NCBI GenBank assembly: GCA_016873715.1
Contig: VGWF01000016.1
Location: 1-48,242, forward strand
Reading direction: 5' to 3'
DNA from: Lentisphaerota bacterium
Lineage (GTDB): Bacteria; Verrucomicrobiota; Kiritimatiellia; PWTM01
DNA: 48,242 bases
How positions within the stretch are numbered: position 1 is the stretch's first letter; each line of letters opens with the position of its first letter. A model generated the notes under the pieces. That model saw only the letters and a list, made by a program, of their open reading frames with translations, made no database searches and was not told the DNA's origin. A program made the translations under genes and the position numbers. Shown piece after piece: positions 24,001 to 31,312 of the stretch.

Positions 24001-25500
24001 GCAGGCCGCGGACTGACCTGCGCGCGCGACGCGGTCGTGCCGGGCGAGACGGTCGTCGTGAAGGGCCGCGAGCGCCACGAGTTCACCATCCCGGCCGATG
24101 CGCCTCCCGGCCGGCGGATCTGGCAGACCTTCGAGGACGAATGGATCGATTTCACCGTCGTCCCGCTCGTCGATACGGACGTGTCGCTGGCGTCCCCGGG
24201 CGACGTTCGCGGAGGGCCGACCGCCGTGCCGGCCGCGGCCCGGACGGAGCCGGGCCCTCCATCCACCGCGCACACGGGCGACACGCTGTCCATCGCCCTG
24301 ACGTCGCACGCGCCCGCGGCGGCAGAGTTCGCCGTCACGGCCGGGCCGCACCAGGGCGGCATCCTCCTCGAACCCGGGCGAACCGGCACAATCCGCTTCG
24401 ACCTGGGCGCACCCGGGCGCGAGGATGCGCAGCGCTGGGACGTCGGCATCGTCGCCGGCGGCCTGTCGAACTCGTTTGCGATCGGCCTGCGGACCGTCCG
24501 CGAGGTCGTCCGGTTGGCGCCGGTGCCGGACCTCTTCGAGGCCGGGATCCAGGTCCGCGGCAAGGCGCCGACGCAGGACTTCGGAACGACGCGCGGCTAC
24601 GCAAGGCGCGGCCCGGTCACCTGCGGCGGCGTCGACCGCGAGGGCCTCGCGATGCACCCGCCCTACGACGGCGCCACGGGATGCGCCTTCGCCCTGTTCC
24701 GCGGCGTGCGGCTGCCCGCCACGCCCGCCGCCGCGTTCCGAGCTCTCGCCGGGAAGGGCGACGGAAGCGACCCCGGGGACGGCATCCTCTACCGGGTCAT
24801 GGTCGGCGAGCCCGGCGGCGCCGAGCGCGAGGCCGCAGGCGTGACGGTGACGAACCACGCGTGGATTCCGGTCGAGGCCGACCTGTCCGCCTGGGCCGGC
24901 CGCGAGGTGTCGATCCGCCTCGTCGCGGACGTCGGCCCGCGCGACAACTCCAGCGGGGACTGGGCGGGATGGGCGGACCTCCGGATCGAGAGCCGCGAGC
25001 CGCAGCCGCGACGCGTCCTCGTCGATTCACCCGGGGCCCTGCGGACGGAACCCCCGCCCCACCCGTGCGCGGGCCTCACGACCGACGTCGCGCGCAAGGC
25101 CGTGCGGGCCTGGCTGCGTTACGAGGGCCAGGGACTGCAGGGCGCCGGCACGTACGAGACGCGCGCCGTGGTCAACGGCATCGACATCGGCCCGATGGCG
25201 GCGGCCGGCGGCAGCGAGACCGCGAACCGGTGGTCGCCGACCGTCGGCGTGCCGCTCACGCGCGAGGCCATCGCGACGCTCGGCCGCCGCAACCGGTTCG
25301 AGCTGCGGAACCCCGGGGGCGACCACTTCAAGATCCGGCGCCTCTGGCTCGACCTGGAACTGGCCGACGGCCGGCGGGCGGCAACCTCGATTGCCGCCGC
25401 GACCTGGACGCAGCCGCCCTCCTGGCCGCACGGCGAAGGCATCCGCGTGCCGGCGGACGAAACGATCGCGACGGACCTGTGGCTCGACGTGGGTCCCTAG
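21028..25500 (+). CDS. Very large secreted protein, possibly glycoside-hydrolase-like (1490 aa)
   Basis: I do not recognise a named family. A signal-like N-terminus (hydrophobic stretch LAAALLGAAG, Ala-rich cleavage region ending AGAADA) indicates export. An N-terminal beta-rich part (to about 250) resembles a carbohydrate-binding fold. The central 500-900 region has Trp/Tyr/Asp-rich motifs such as FGFSTAYCDVHTAV, VYSEGNNHAIYCGLTDG and GCNFGMGNPDMFF, which look like the beta-strand ends of a large glycoside hydrolase barrel. The C-terminal third has CBM-like stretches (VDREGLAMHPPYDG, similar to NPCBM domains). GGGGAG precedes the ATG. It stands alone, divergent from leuC and convergent with the TIM-barrel gene. 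One copy of the ACGGAG hairpin lies at codons around 1070, in a Pro/Ala linker. Coding is certain; function is a guess. Confidence 0.9.
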   Translation: MTTTRGSANPTIRCLAAALLGAAGPTAGAADAPDPVGVRPYELDWAHRVTDDVPALVDFEAPAEWTVRTRNAAASFVRTRRQQIWGQWVGELTYRGTNSGPEIRAGPAAPVPVAAPFDAVQAWVYGNNWGYARDASTPPVSLAFVFRDARGEFEVPLATVNWKEWHLCRRRLDAAMIERVRGGGVSFVALAVRGAKNTDDRTIWFDNPAVLTEAFPPLTFSARPRRGIDPPPGGIAGVHTGDGRLPFPTRPETILPPALDPKCRVTARRVGDAFLFTSDSRDGRVTWRYTPATGTFDDLEVRCEGRGGAVRPCVGGGVFLAGPAHEAVAPERIEPRGAGFTNGVVTARWRMTSGAAAADVTFTIRMQARSLVVDVDAPGGAVAEVRYGRATGLDDPRLVTNPYYVIHGGHPAVAVSGPPSQPLFLAGHTDWYLSNASIPWAGPGIATNGVRYNGGTRYIARTDGVRNGCFERFFLTLSTRYEEMLPVVANPVSPWKHVTGTRAWRAHGASNRGQDAAHWRNVRRHGMTQVVVTDHETGWRDGGESFTFRTRPAPGKGGDEGQFAYARVMQDELGFVYGPYNNFTDFAPVNGFWTPDLVSRTAENQLQGAWMRCYAPKPARAVEFCERLAPEIERKFGFSTAYCDVHTAVAPWDRVDYDPRVPGAGTFAATFYAYGEIMLLQKRAWGGPVYSEGNNHAIYCGLTDGNYAQDQRYRPAENPWLVDFDLRRLHDLGCNFGMGNPDMFFAGDVKRGRRKLAGDDEWLDHFLAATVAFGHPGFLTLDGGMPNALRSYYLLQQLHSRYCLTNADSIRYADADGRLLDTTAAVASGAYRRSQVVTRYADGTITAVNGHPAERMRVRAFGRDLDLPPHGYAGWTEDGAIEVSSGDRDGRRADYAATPAYLYADGRGRFTRFAKAASDGIGICRLLPGGAAEVIPVGGADCGFAFDAASAVALDRDNRELGPAALRRSRGLTYAVPVPNAFSYRLAPGPAAGRGLTCARDAVVPGETVVVKGRERHEFTIPADAPPGRRIWQTFEDEWIDFTVVPLVDTDVSLASPGDVRGGPTAVPAAARTEPGPPSTAHTGDTLSIALTSHAPAAAEFAVTAGPHQGGILLEPGRTGTIRFDLGAPGREDAQRWDVGIVAGGLSNSFAIGLRTVREVVRLAPVPDLFEAGIQVRGKAPTQDFGTTRGYARRGPVTCGGVDREGLAMHPPYDGATGCAFALFRGVRLPATPAAAFRALAGKGDGSDPGDGILYRVMVGEPGGAEREAAGVTVTNHAWIPVEADLSAWAGREVSIRLVADVGPRDNSSGDWAGWADLRIESREPQPRRVLVDSPGALRTEPPPHPCAGLTTDVARKAVRAWLRYEGQGLQGAGTYETRAVVNGIDIGPMAAAGGSETANRWSPTVGVPLTREAIATLGRRNRFELRNPGGDHFKIRRLWLDLELADGRRAATSIAAATWTQPPSWPHGEGIRVPADETIATDLWLDVGP
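24237..24261 (+). repeat. ACGGAG hairpin repeat, copy 1 (inside a coding region)
   Basis: Arm GGCCCGG (24237-24243), loop ACGGAG (24244-24249), arm CCGGGCC (24250-24256) and foot CTCCA (24257-24261). The arms are a third sequence variant of the family. The repeat is translated as part of a Pro/Ala-rich linker (PAAARTEPGPPST) of the 1490-aa protein. Confidence 0.65.
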
Positions 25501-25533
25501 CGGGACAGGGTGAAGAACGGAGGGATGGAAGGG

Positions 25534-25586
25534 CGGATGACCGGACAAGCATCGAAGGCCCGGAAACCACCCCATCCGGTCATCCG
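25534..25586. terminator. 12-bp inverted repeat between convergent genes
   Basis: CGGATGACCGGA (25534-25545) is perfectly complementary to TCCGGTCATCCG (25575-25586), with a 29-nt loop. It lies between the stop of the 1490-aa protein gene and the stop of the minus-strand TIM-barrel gene. There is no T-run, so it may be a bidirectional terminator or an mRNA 3'-end protecting hairpin. Confidence 0.5.
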
Positions 25587-25608
25587 ATCGTCGGCGTAGC
25601 CGCCAAGA

Positions 25609-26604
25609 TCACGCCACCCACGGGCGCGGGCGGGACTTGGCGGCCGCAATGGCCTTGGCGGCGAAGGCGACGTCCTCGGCGATCTGGAAGTCGAACATGC
25701 CGACGACGCAGAAGTCCGCGCCGTTCTCGAACGCGTGCTTGAACCCGGCCTGGGGCGGGATGCCGCCGGCGGCGAGGACCTTGTACGCCAGCCACGGCTT
25801 CCGGATGTCCTTCATGAACGCGATGGTCTCGTCGCAATCCTTGCACCAGTAGTTGTCGCCGCCGCGGCCGTAGTTGTCGATGACATCCTTGGTCTGGTCC
25901 GGCCGGCGGGCGGAGAAGTAGTCGCTGCCGTGCAGCGTCTTCATGTAGAAGTCCGGTCCGATGCCGGCCTTCTCGCAGGCCATGGCGGTGCGCAGTTCGT
26001 GGCCCGCGACCCCGCACGGAATCCCGTTCGCCTGGACCTTGATCACGAAGTCGCGGATCTGGGCGAGGCCCGCCTCGCCCTCGCGCGACCACTTGTCGCC
26101 GAGGTTGCCGACGAGGAGCATCGCGGTGGCGCCGGCGTCGACCGCCTGCTGGATGCAGCGGTCCATTCCCTCCGGCTTCCCGTCGAGCTGGGCGATGAAC
26201 TGGATCTTCCCGCCCTGCGCCGCGTACTTCTTGTAGATCTCCAGCGCGCGGAGGTCCGACGGGTTGAAGATCATCGTGTTGACGCCGTGCTGCTCGCAGA
26301 GCGCCCAGGTCTCCATGATCTTCGTCTCGGTGAAGTAGGCCTTGAGGAGCTTCGACACGTAGACGAGATCGCGGCTGTGCGCGTAGCCGCTGATGAGGTT
26401 GCCGCCGCAGATGATGCGGCTGACGGAGGCGCTGCCGAGCGTCCCGCAGGGCATCGCGACCGCGGACCCCGGCGCGGGGCCCGACGCCGCCGCGGGGGCG
26501 GCCTGGGCCATCAGGTTGCGCTCCTCGTGGCTGACCACGAGAGGAGTGGCGAGCGTGGCGGCCATCGAGGCCTTCAGGAACCTGCGGCGGCTGTGCGTCG
26601 TCAT
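25609..26604 (-). CDS. Tat-exported TIM-barrel protein, aldo/keto reductase-like
   Basis: This 331-aa protein starts MTTHSRRRFLKASMAATLATPLVV, a clear twin-arginine signal (SRRRFLK), so it is exported folded. The mature part begins MPCGTLGSASVSRIICGGNLI, which resembles the start of aldo/keto reductases, and continues with repeating strand-helix units ending VVGMFDFQIAEDVAFAAKAIA as in a (beta/alpha)8 barrel. The Asp/Tyr/Lys/His tetrad of true aldo/keto reductases is not obvious, so this is probably a relative of unknown function, a type frequent in PVC bacteria. The ATG at 26604 has GGGAG upstream. A Cys-x2-Cys (WCKDCDE) is present. Confidence 0.85.
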   Translation of the reverse strand: MTTHSRRRFLKASMAATLATPLVVSHEERNLMAQAAPAAASGPAPGSAVAMPCGTLGSASVSRIICGGNLISGYAHSRDLVYVSKLLKAYFTETKIMETWALCEQHGVNTMIFNPSDLRALEIYKKYAAQGGKIQFIAQLDGKPEGMDRCIQQAVDAGATAMLLVGNLGDKWSREGEAGLAQIRDFVIKVQANGIPCGVAGHELRTAMACEKAGIGPDFYMKTLHGSDYFSARRPDQTKDVIDNYGRGGDNYWCKDCDETIAFMKDIRKPWLAYKVLAAGGIPPQAGFKHAFENGADFCVVGMFDFQIAEDVAFAAKAIAAAKSRPRPWVA

Positions 26605-26713
26605 GAGGTGACTCCCGGCTGACGGCGCCGTTATCCCCGAATCCGCGGTCCGTGACAAGGCCGGATCCTCGGCCAAACCCCGGCGATCCGCGACGAACGA
26701 TGCCCCGGGGTCG

Positions 26714-26778
26714 GTTGCACAGCGCCGACGGAGCGGCGCCCTCCAGGGCCGTCCACCCGTCGCCGTATGGAACGGGCA
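26714..26778 (+). repeat. ACGGAG hairpin repeat, copy 2 with conserved downstream tail
   Basis: GTTGCAC precedes the arm AGCGCCG (26721-26727), loop ACGGAG (26728-26733), arm CGGCGCC (26734-26740) and CTCCA. The outermost pair is lost (A-C). The tail ending ATGGAACGGGC is shared with copy 5 at the same distance (20-21 nt) from CTCCA. It lies in the 180-nt gap between aat and the TIM-barrel gene. Confidence 0.8.
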
Positions 26779-26784
26779 CCGGCG

Positions 26785-27435
26785 TCACGGCGGCGGATTG
26801 CGAAGCCAGCCGAGGAACTCAGCGCGCGGAATGAGGCGCGCCCCCAGCGACTCCAGCAGCGGGGTCCGCATCTGGCAGTCGATGATTCCGATCCCCTGCG
26901 CCGTCGCCGACCGCGCGAGGAGGACGATCGCAACCTTGGCGGCATTCGGAACGCGGTGGAACGCGGACTCGCCCGAGAAGACCCTGCCGCTCCGAACGCC
27001 GTAGAGGCCGCCGGCGAGCCGCCCGTCCTGCCAGAGTTCCAGCGAATGGGCGTGGCCCGCCTCGTGAAGCCGGCAGTAGGCCTCCAGCATGTCGCGCCGG
27101 ATCCAGGTGCCCGACTGTCCCGGGCGCTCCTGGGTCCGGCAGGCGGTGATGACCTCGCGGAACGCGCGGTTCCACGTCACCTCGAAGGCGCGCCGGTTCA
27201 GGAGCGGCTTCACGCAACGCGGCAGGCGGACCTCGTCCGGGAAGAGGACGCACCGCGGGTCCGGAGAGCACCAGGGCAGCGGCCAGCCCGGCATCGGCCA
27301 GGGGAAGATCCCGCGGCGGTAGGCCAGAACGAGCCGCTCGACCGAAAGATCCCCCCCGACGGCGACAAGCCCCTCCGGGTCGGCCTCCTCGGCCGGCGGA
27401 AACGCAAGTCGTTCGTCCAGGATGCGGATCGCCAT
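26785..27435 (-). CDS. aat: Leucyl/phenylalanyl-tRNA-protein transferase
   Basis: This 216-aa protein has the Aat core: GLVAVGGDLSVERLVLAYRRGIFPW, WCSPDPRCVLFPDEV, VITACRTQER, TWIRRDMLEAYCRLHEAGHAHSLELW, LAGGLYGVRSGRVFSGESAFHRVPNAAKVA and IIDCQMRTPLLESLGA. It transfers Leu or Phe from aminoacyl-tRNA to N-terminal Lys or Arg, creating an N-degron. It starts 2 nt after clpS, whose product recognises exactly such N-degrons, so the pair forms a functional operon. The ATG at 27435 is used; the open frame upstream is the clpS region in another phase. Confidence 0.96.
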   Translation of the reverse strand: MAIRILDERLAFPPAEEADPEGLVAVGGDLSVERLVLAYRRGIFPWPMPGWPLPWCSPDPRCVLFPDEVRLPRCVKPLLNRRAFEVTWNRAFREVITACRTQERPGQSGTWIRRDMLEAYCRLHEAGHAHSLELWQDGRLAGGLYGVRSGRVFSGESAFHRVPNAAKVAIVLLARSATAQGIGIIDCQMRTPLLESLGARLIPRAEFLGWLRNPPP

Positions 27436-27437
27436 CG

Positions 27438-27740
27438 CTAGCCGATCCGCTCGACCGTGGCCCGGAGGCGGTGGCCGTGCAACAGCTTCGCGTGGGTGCG
27501 CGCCGGCGGCTCGGGCTCGACCTGCGCGATCGCGCGGCCGGTGCGATGGGCTTCCAGCATGATCTTCCGGGCCAGCGCCCTCGGATGGCCGAAGACCCTC
27601 ATCAGGATCGTGACGACGCGGCCCGCCTCGTTGACGTCGTCGTTGAAAAGGATGACCTGCCAGTCGCCGCCGGGATCCACGCCCGCGGTGTCGTCCACCG
27701 CAACCCCGGGATCGGCCACTTCCACCGTGCGTCCCGCCAT
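27438..27740 (-). CDS. clpS: ATP-dependent Clp protease adaptor ClpS
   Basis: This 100-aa protein has WQVILFNDDVNEAGRVVTILMRVFGH, the ClpS N-end-residue pocket (LFNDD), followed by RKIMLEAHRTGRAIAQV and the conserved HAKLLHGHRLRATVE end. It delivers substrates bearing N-terminal Leu, Phe, Trp or Tyr to ClpAP. The N-terminal 25 residues are a flexible extension. GGGGTGGGG precedes the ATG. It is followed at 2 nt by aat, so degron creation and recognition are co-expressed. Confidence 0.96.
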   Translation of the reverse strand: MAGRTVEVADPGVAVDDTAGVDPGGDWQVILFNDDVNEAGRVVTILMRVFGHPRALARKIMLEAHRTGRAIAQVEPEPPARTHAKLLHGHRLRATVERIG

Positions 27741-28191
27741 CGCCCCACCCCATGCTCCGTCGATCCGACACCGAACCGCATCGACCGCCCGAGTTTCCCC
27801 CGACGACTGCCCGGATCAAGCCGGAAATCGCCGTCCGCCGGATTCCTGCCCCTTTCGGCCGCTCTCCATGAGCTACATTCCTGTATCGAAGGCCCGTTCT
27901 AGAGACGCATCTGTCGCCGATCCGGGCGACATTCATGAAGCAGGATCGAAACGTGATGATCCTATACAATTGCCTGTTATATATTTATGAAACACGCAGA
28001 ATCATGACACAATCGGATGGCACGCGCGTTGCTGCTTTGACGAGCGCTTGGAAAGGGTGTCGTGGCGCGGGCGGTCCCTGCGGCCGCTGGCGTCATGGGC
28101 TGAGGCTGTACTCGGGACGGAAACAGGAACATAGTGACCGGCGCAAACCGGCGTCGGGCTGGAACAACGAAGAAGGAACGGAGGAGACTCG
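27741..28191. other. Divergent intergenic region between clpS and glnN
   Basis: These 451 nt hold no supported gene. An AT-rich block at about 27950-28010 (ACAATTG, TTATATATTTATG) is the likely promoter area for glnN and/or clpS. It is followed by about 190 nt of GC-rich leader before the glnN start, including a CCGGCGCAAACCGGCG direct repeat near 28140. No known riboswitch is recognised. GGAGGAG lies just upstream of the glnN ATG. Confidence 0.5.
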
Positions 28192-30375
28192 ATGAGTGGG
28201 TCCAACGAATCAAGGCAGGCGGCGATTTCGGCGGTGACGAACTACAAGCCGATCGAGAAGCCGCTGAACTTTCTCGATACGCCGGCGAAGCAGGTGTTCG
28301 CCGCGAACGTCTTCAGTGACGACGTCATGCGCGAGCGTCTTCCGAAGTCGGTCTACAAGGCTCTCCGCCGGACGATCGACCGCGGCGAGAAGCTGGACGT
28401 CTCCGTCGCCGATGCGGTGGCGGTTGCGATGCGCGACTGGGCGATCGAGAAGGGCGCGACGCACTACGCGCACGTCTTCTACCCCCTGACCGGCCTCACG
28501 GCCGAGAAGCACGATTCCTTCCTTGAGCCCGACGGCAAGGGCGGCGTCCTGGCGGAGTTCTCCGCGAAGCAGCTGATCCAGGGCGAGCCCGACGCGTCGA
28601 GCTTCCCCTCGGGCGGCATCCGCGCAACGTTCGAGGCCCGCGGCTACACCGCGTGGGACGTGACGAGCCCGGCCTACATCCTCGAGAACCCGAACGGCAC
28701 GACGCTGTGCATCCCGACGGCCTTCTGCTCGTGGACGGGCGAGGCGCTGGACAAGAAGGTCCCGCTGCTGCGCTCGATGCAGGCGCTGAACCTGCAGGCC
28801 CAGCGCATCCTGAAGCTCTTCGGCCACGCCGACCCGGGCCTGGTGTTCTCGACGGCGGGCTGCGAGCAGGAGTACTTCCTGATCGACCGCAACTTCTACT
28901 TCGCCCGGCCCGACCTGATCAACGCCGGCCGCACGCTGTTCGGCGCCCGCCCGCCCAAGGGGCAGGAGCTGGAGGACCAGTACTTCGGCGCGATCCCGGA
29001 CCGCGTTCTTGCGTGCATGCTCGAGGCCGAGCGCGAGCTCTACAAGCTCGGCGTCCCGGTCAAGACGCGCCACAACGAGGTCGCGCCGGCCCAGTACGAA
29101 CTGGCGCCGGTCTATGAGAACGCGAACGTCGCAACGGACCACCAGTACCTCGTGATGCTGCACCTGCAGCGCATCGCGCAGAAGTACGGGATGACCTGCC
29201 TGCTGCACGAGAAACCCTTCGCGGGCATCAACGGCTCGGGCAAGCACCTGAACTGGTCCCTCGGCACGAAGTCGGCCAACCTGCTCGAGCCGGGTTCGAC
29301 CCCGCACCAGAACGCGCAGTTCCTCGTGTTCTGCGCCGCGGTCATCCGCGCGGTGAACAAGTACGGCAAGCTGCTGCGCGCGGCCGTGGCCCACGCGAGC
29401 AACGACCACCGCCTCGGCGCGAACGAGGCCCCTCCCGCGATCATCTCGGTCTTCCTGGGCGAGCAGCTCACGGACGTCTTCGAGCAGATCAAGCGCGGCG
29501 CGGCGAAGCGCTCCAAGCAGCCCGGGTTCCTCAGCGTCGGCGTCGACACGCTGCCGCCGCTGCCGAAGGACGCGGGCGACCGCAACCGCACGAGCCCGTT
29601 CGCCTTCACCGGGAACAAGTTCGAGTTCCGCGCGGTCGGGTCGAGCCAGTCCGTCGCCGGGCCGCTGGTCGTGCTGAACACGATCGTCGCCGAGTCGCTC
29701 GACTACGTCGCCACGAAACTCGAGGCCGCCCCGAAGGGATCCGCCGAGAAGTTCAACGCCGCCGTGCAGAAGGTCCTGCAGGACCTGATCCGCGAGAACG
29801 ACCGGATCATCTTCAACGGCGACAACTACTGCGAGGCGTGGCACAAGGAGGCCGCGAAGCGCGGCCTGCCGAACCTGCGCAACACGGTCGATGCCCTCCC
29901 CGCGCTGATCGAGCCGGAGAACATCGAGGTCTTCGAGCGCTTCAAGGTCTTCTCGCGGCGCGAAATCGAAAGCCGCCACGAGATCTACCTCGAACGGTAC
30001 GTGAAGGACGTGAACATCGAGGCCCGGCTGGCCGTCCGGATCGCGAAGACGCAGATCTTCCCGGCCGCCGTCGCCTACGAGGCGCGCCTCGCGTCGGCCT
30101 CGCACTCGCTGAAGGGCCTCGGCATCCATCACTGCACGACCGTGCTGGAGGAACTCACCGGCCTGCTCGCGAAGTTCCAGCCGGCGATCGCCCGGCTCGA
30201 CCAGGCGGTGCACCATCACACGGAGGGAACCACGCTGGACCACGCGAAGTACGCGCGGGACACGCTGATCCCGGCCATGGTCGAGGTGCGCCAGATCGCG
30301 GACACGCTCGAGGGCGTCGTCGGCGACGAGTTCTGGCCGCTGCCGACCTACCAGGAGATGCTCTTCATCAAGTAG
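28192..30375 (+). CDS. glnN: Glutamine synthetase type III
   Basis: This 727-aa protein has the length and motifs of [28 protein letters not shown]-type loop ([20 protein letters not shown]), [52 protein letters not shown] and [23 protein letters not shown]. It joins ammonia to glutamate using ATP in the cytoplasm. GSIII is typical of Bacteroidota, cyanobacteria and PVC bacteria. GGAGGAG lies about 5 nt before the ATG. A strong terminator follows. There is no adjacent PII or glutamate synthase gene. Confidence 0.98.
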   Translation: MSGSNESRQAAISAVTNYKPIEKPLNFLDTPAKQVFAANVFSDDVMRERLPKSVYKALRRTIDRGEKLDVSVADAVAVAMRDWAIEKGATHYAHVFYPLTGLTAEKHDSFLEPDGKGGVLAEFSAKQLIQGEPDASSFPSGGIRATFEARGYTAWDVTSPAYILENPNGTTLCIPTAFCSWTGEALDKKVPLLRSMQALNLQAQRILKLFGHADPGLVFSTAGCEQEYFLIDRNFYFARPDLINAGRTLFGARPPKGQELEDQYFGAIPDRVLACMLEAERELYKLGVPVKTRHNEVAPAQYELAPVYENANVATDHQYLVMLHLQRIAQKYGMTCLLHEKPFAGINGSGKHLNWSLGTKSANLLEPGSTPHQNAQFLVFCAAVIRAVNKYGKLLRAAVAHASNDHRLGANEAPPAIISVFLGEQLTDVFEQIKRGAAKRSKQPGFLSVGVDTLPPLPKDAGDRNRTSPFAFTGNKFEFRAVGSSQSVAGPLVVLNTIVAESLDYVATKLEAAPKGSAEKFNAAVQKVLQDLIRENDRIIFNGDNYCEAWHKEAAKRGLPNLRNTVDALPALIEPENIEVFERFKVFSRREIESRHEIYLERYVKDVNIEARLAVRIAKTQIFPAAVAYEARLASASHSLKGLGIHHCTTVLEELTGLLAKFQPAIARLDQAVHHHTEGTTLDHAKYARDTLIPAMVEVRQIADTLEGVVGDEFWPLPTYQEMLFIK

Positions 30376-30396
30376 GCCCCTGCGCCTGCTGAAACG

Positions 30397-30434
30397 AACC
30401 GCCCCGGTTCCGCATGGAGCCGGGGCGGTTTCCG
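30397..30434 (+). terminator. Rho-independent terminator of glnN
   Basis: AACCGCCCCGGTTCC pairs with GGAGCCGGGGCGGTT (15 bp including one G-T) around the tetraloop GCAT, followed by TTTCCGTT. It begins 21 nt after the glnN stop. It lies between convergent genes and may also work for the minus-strand gene ending at 30454. Confidence 0.85.
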
Positions 30435-30453
30435 TTGGCCCGGAATCGCGGAT

Positions 30454-31134
30454 CTACCGCGGCTCGCGGGGACCGCGGGGTGCGGTCTCGCCGCCCCGTT
30501 CCCGGAGCGACCTCAGTTCCTGCTGCATGCGTTCGACCTGCTGGCGCAGTTCGCGAACCACGCCGGTGAGTTCCTCGACGTGCCGCCGCAGGGCCTCCGG
30601 CGGCGCCTGCGGGGGCTGCGCGCCGGGGCGCCCGCCGCCCTCGCGAAGGCGACGCTCCATCGCCTCGGACTCCTGCAGGATCCGGTGGGCCGCATCCTCC
30701 ATGCCCGCGGCGGCGAGGTTCTCGGCCGCCACGCGCATGTGACGCAGGCGCCTCTCGATCTCCTCCCGGTCCGGGTCGGGCCGTCCCTCCCGCGCCCCGG
30801 CCTCCGCCCCGCGCGCCCGGGCGCGGTCGAGATTCTGCGCGACCTCGCGCGCCTCGCGCTCCAGCTCCCCGGCCTCCTCGCGCTTCCCCTCCTCCGCGAG
30901 CGCATGGATCCGGCGCTTGAGTTCCTCCAGCCTCCGCTCCATCGCCTCCACCTCGGTGCGCGGCTCGGCGCGTTCGCGGACCGCCCGCTCCTTTCGCGCC
31001 TCGGACTCGGCCGCCTCTCCGCGACCCCGCTCCCCGGCCTGCGCACCGGTGATCGCCAGGCCGACAAGCCCGGCGAACAGAAGGCCGACCCGCACCCTCG
31101 CGAGACGGCCAGGAACCCATGAACGTGTGCTCAT
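30454..31134 (-). CDS. Secreted coiled-coil protein of unknown function
   Basis: This 226-aa protein has a signal peptide (VRVGLLFAGLVGLAITGAQA) followed by a very Glu/Arg/Ala-rich region with heptad-like spacing: repeated RRLEELKRRIHALAEEG and HMRVAAENLAAAGMEDAAHRIL units, then a Pro/Gly linker and a final coiled coil (VVRELRQQVERMQQELRSLRE). The ATG at 31134 has GGAGG 6 nt upstream and begins right at the signal peptide; the open frame beyond it is not coding. It is divergent from the esterase gene at 31313. No family is recognised; an envelope or periplasmic structural role is possible. Confidence 0.8.
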   Translation of the reverse strand: MSTRSWVPGRLARVRVGLLFAGLVGLAITGAQAGERGRGEAAESEARKERAVRERAEPRTEVEAMERRLEELKRRIHALAEEGKREEAGELEREAREVAQNLDRARARGAEAGAREGRPDPDREEIERRLRHMRVAAENLAAAGMEDAAHRILQESEAMERRLREGGGRPGAQPPQAPPEALRRHVEELTGVVRELRQQVERMQQELRSLRERGGETAPRGPREPR

Positions 31135-31312
31135 CTCTGCCTCCGTCGGTGATGCCGGAGCCCGCTCCGTTCCCCATCCCGCGATCAACCACCGGGGAGC
31201 CCGGCCCGGCCCGGGGGTATCGCTACTCCTGCCGGGGCCGGAATGCAACCGCCATCGAACCGTTCCGATGGTCGTCCTTGCCCGCCCACCGGCACTCTGG
31301 CAGCATCCGCCC

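Noticed and set aside
20752-24858. 1368-codon minus-strand open frame opposite the large secreted protein
   Set aside because: It is an antisense shadow of the high-GC gene on the plus strand: no signal, no motifs, low-complexity Arg/Ala/Gly/Val composition.
28210-30243. 677-codon minus-strand frame opposite glnN
   Set aside because: It lies fully antisense to a certain glutamine synthetase gene and shows only composition-driven openness.
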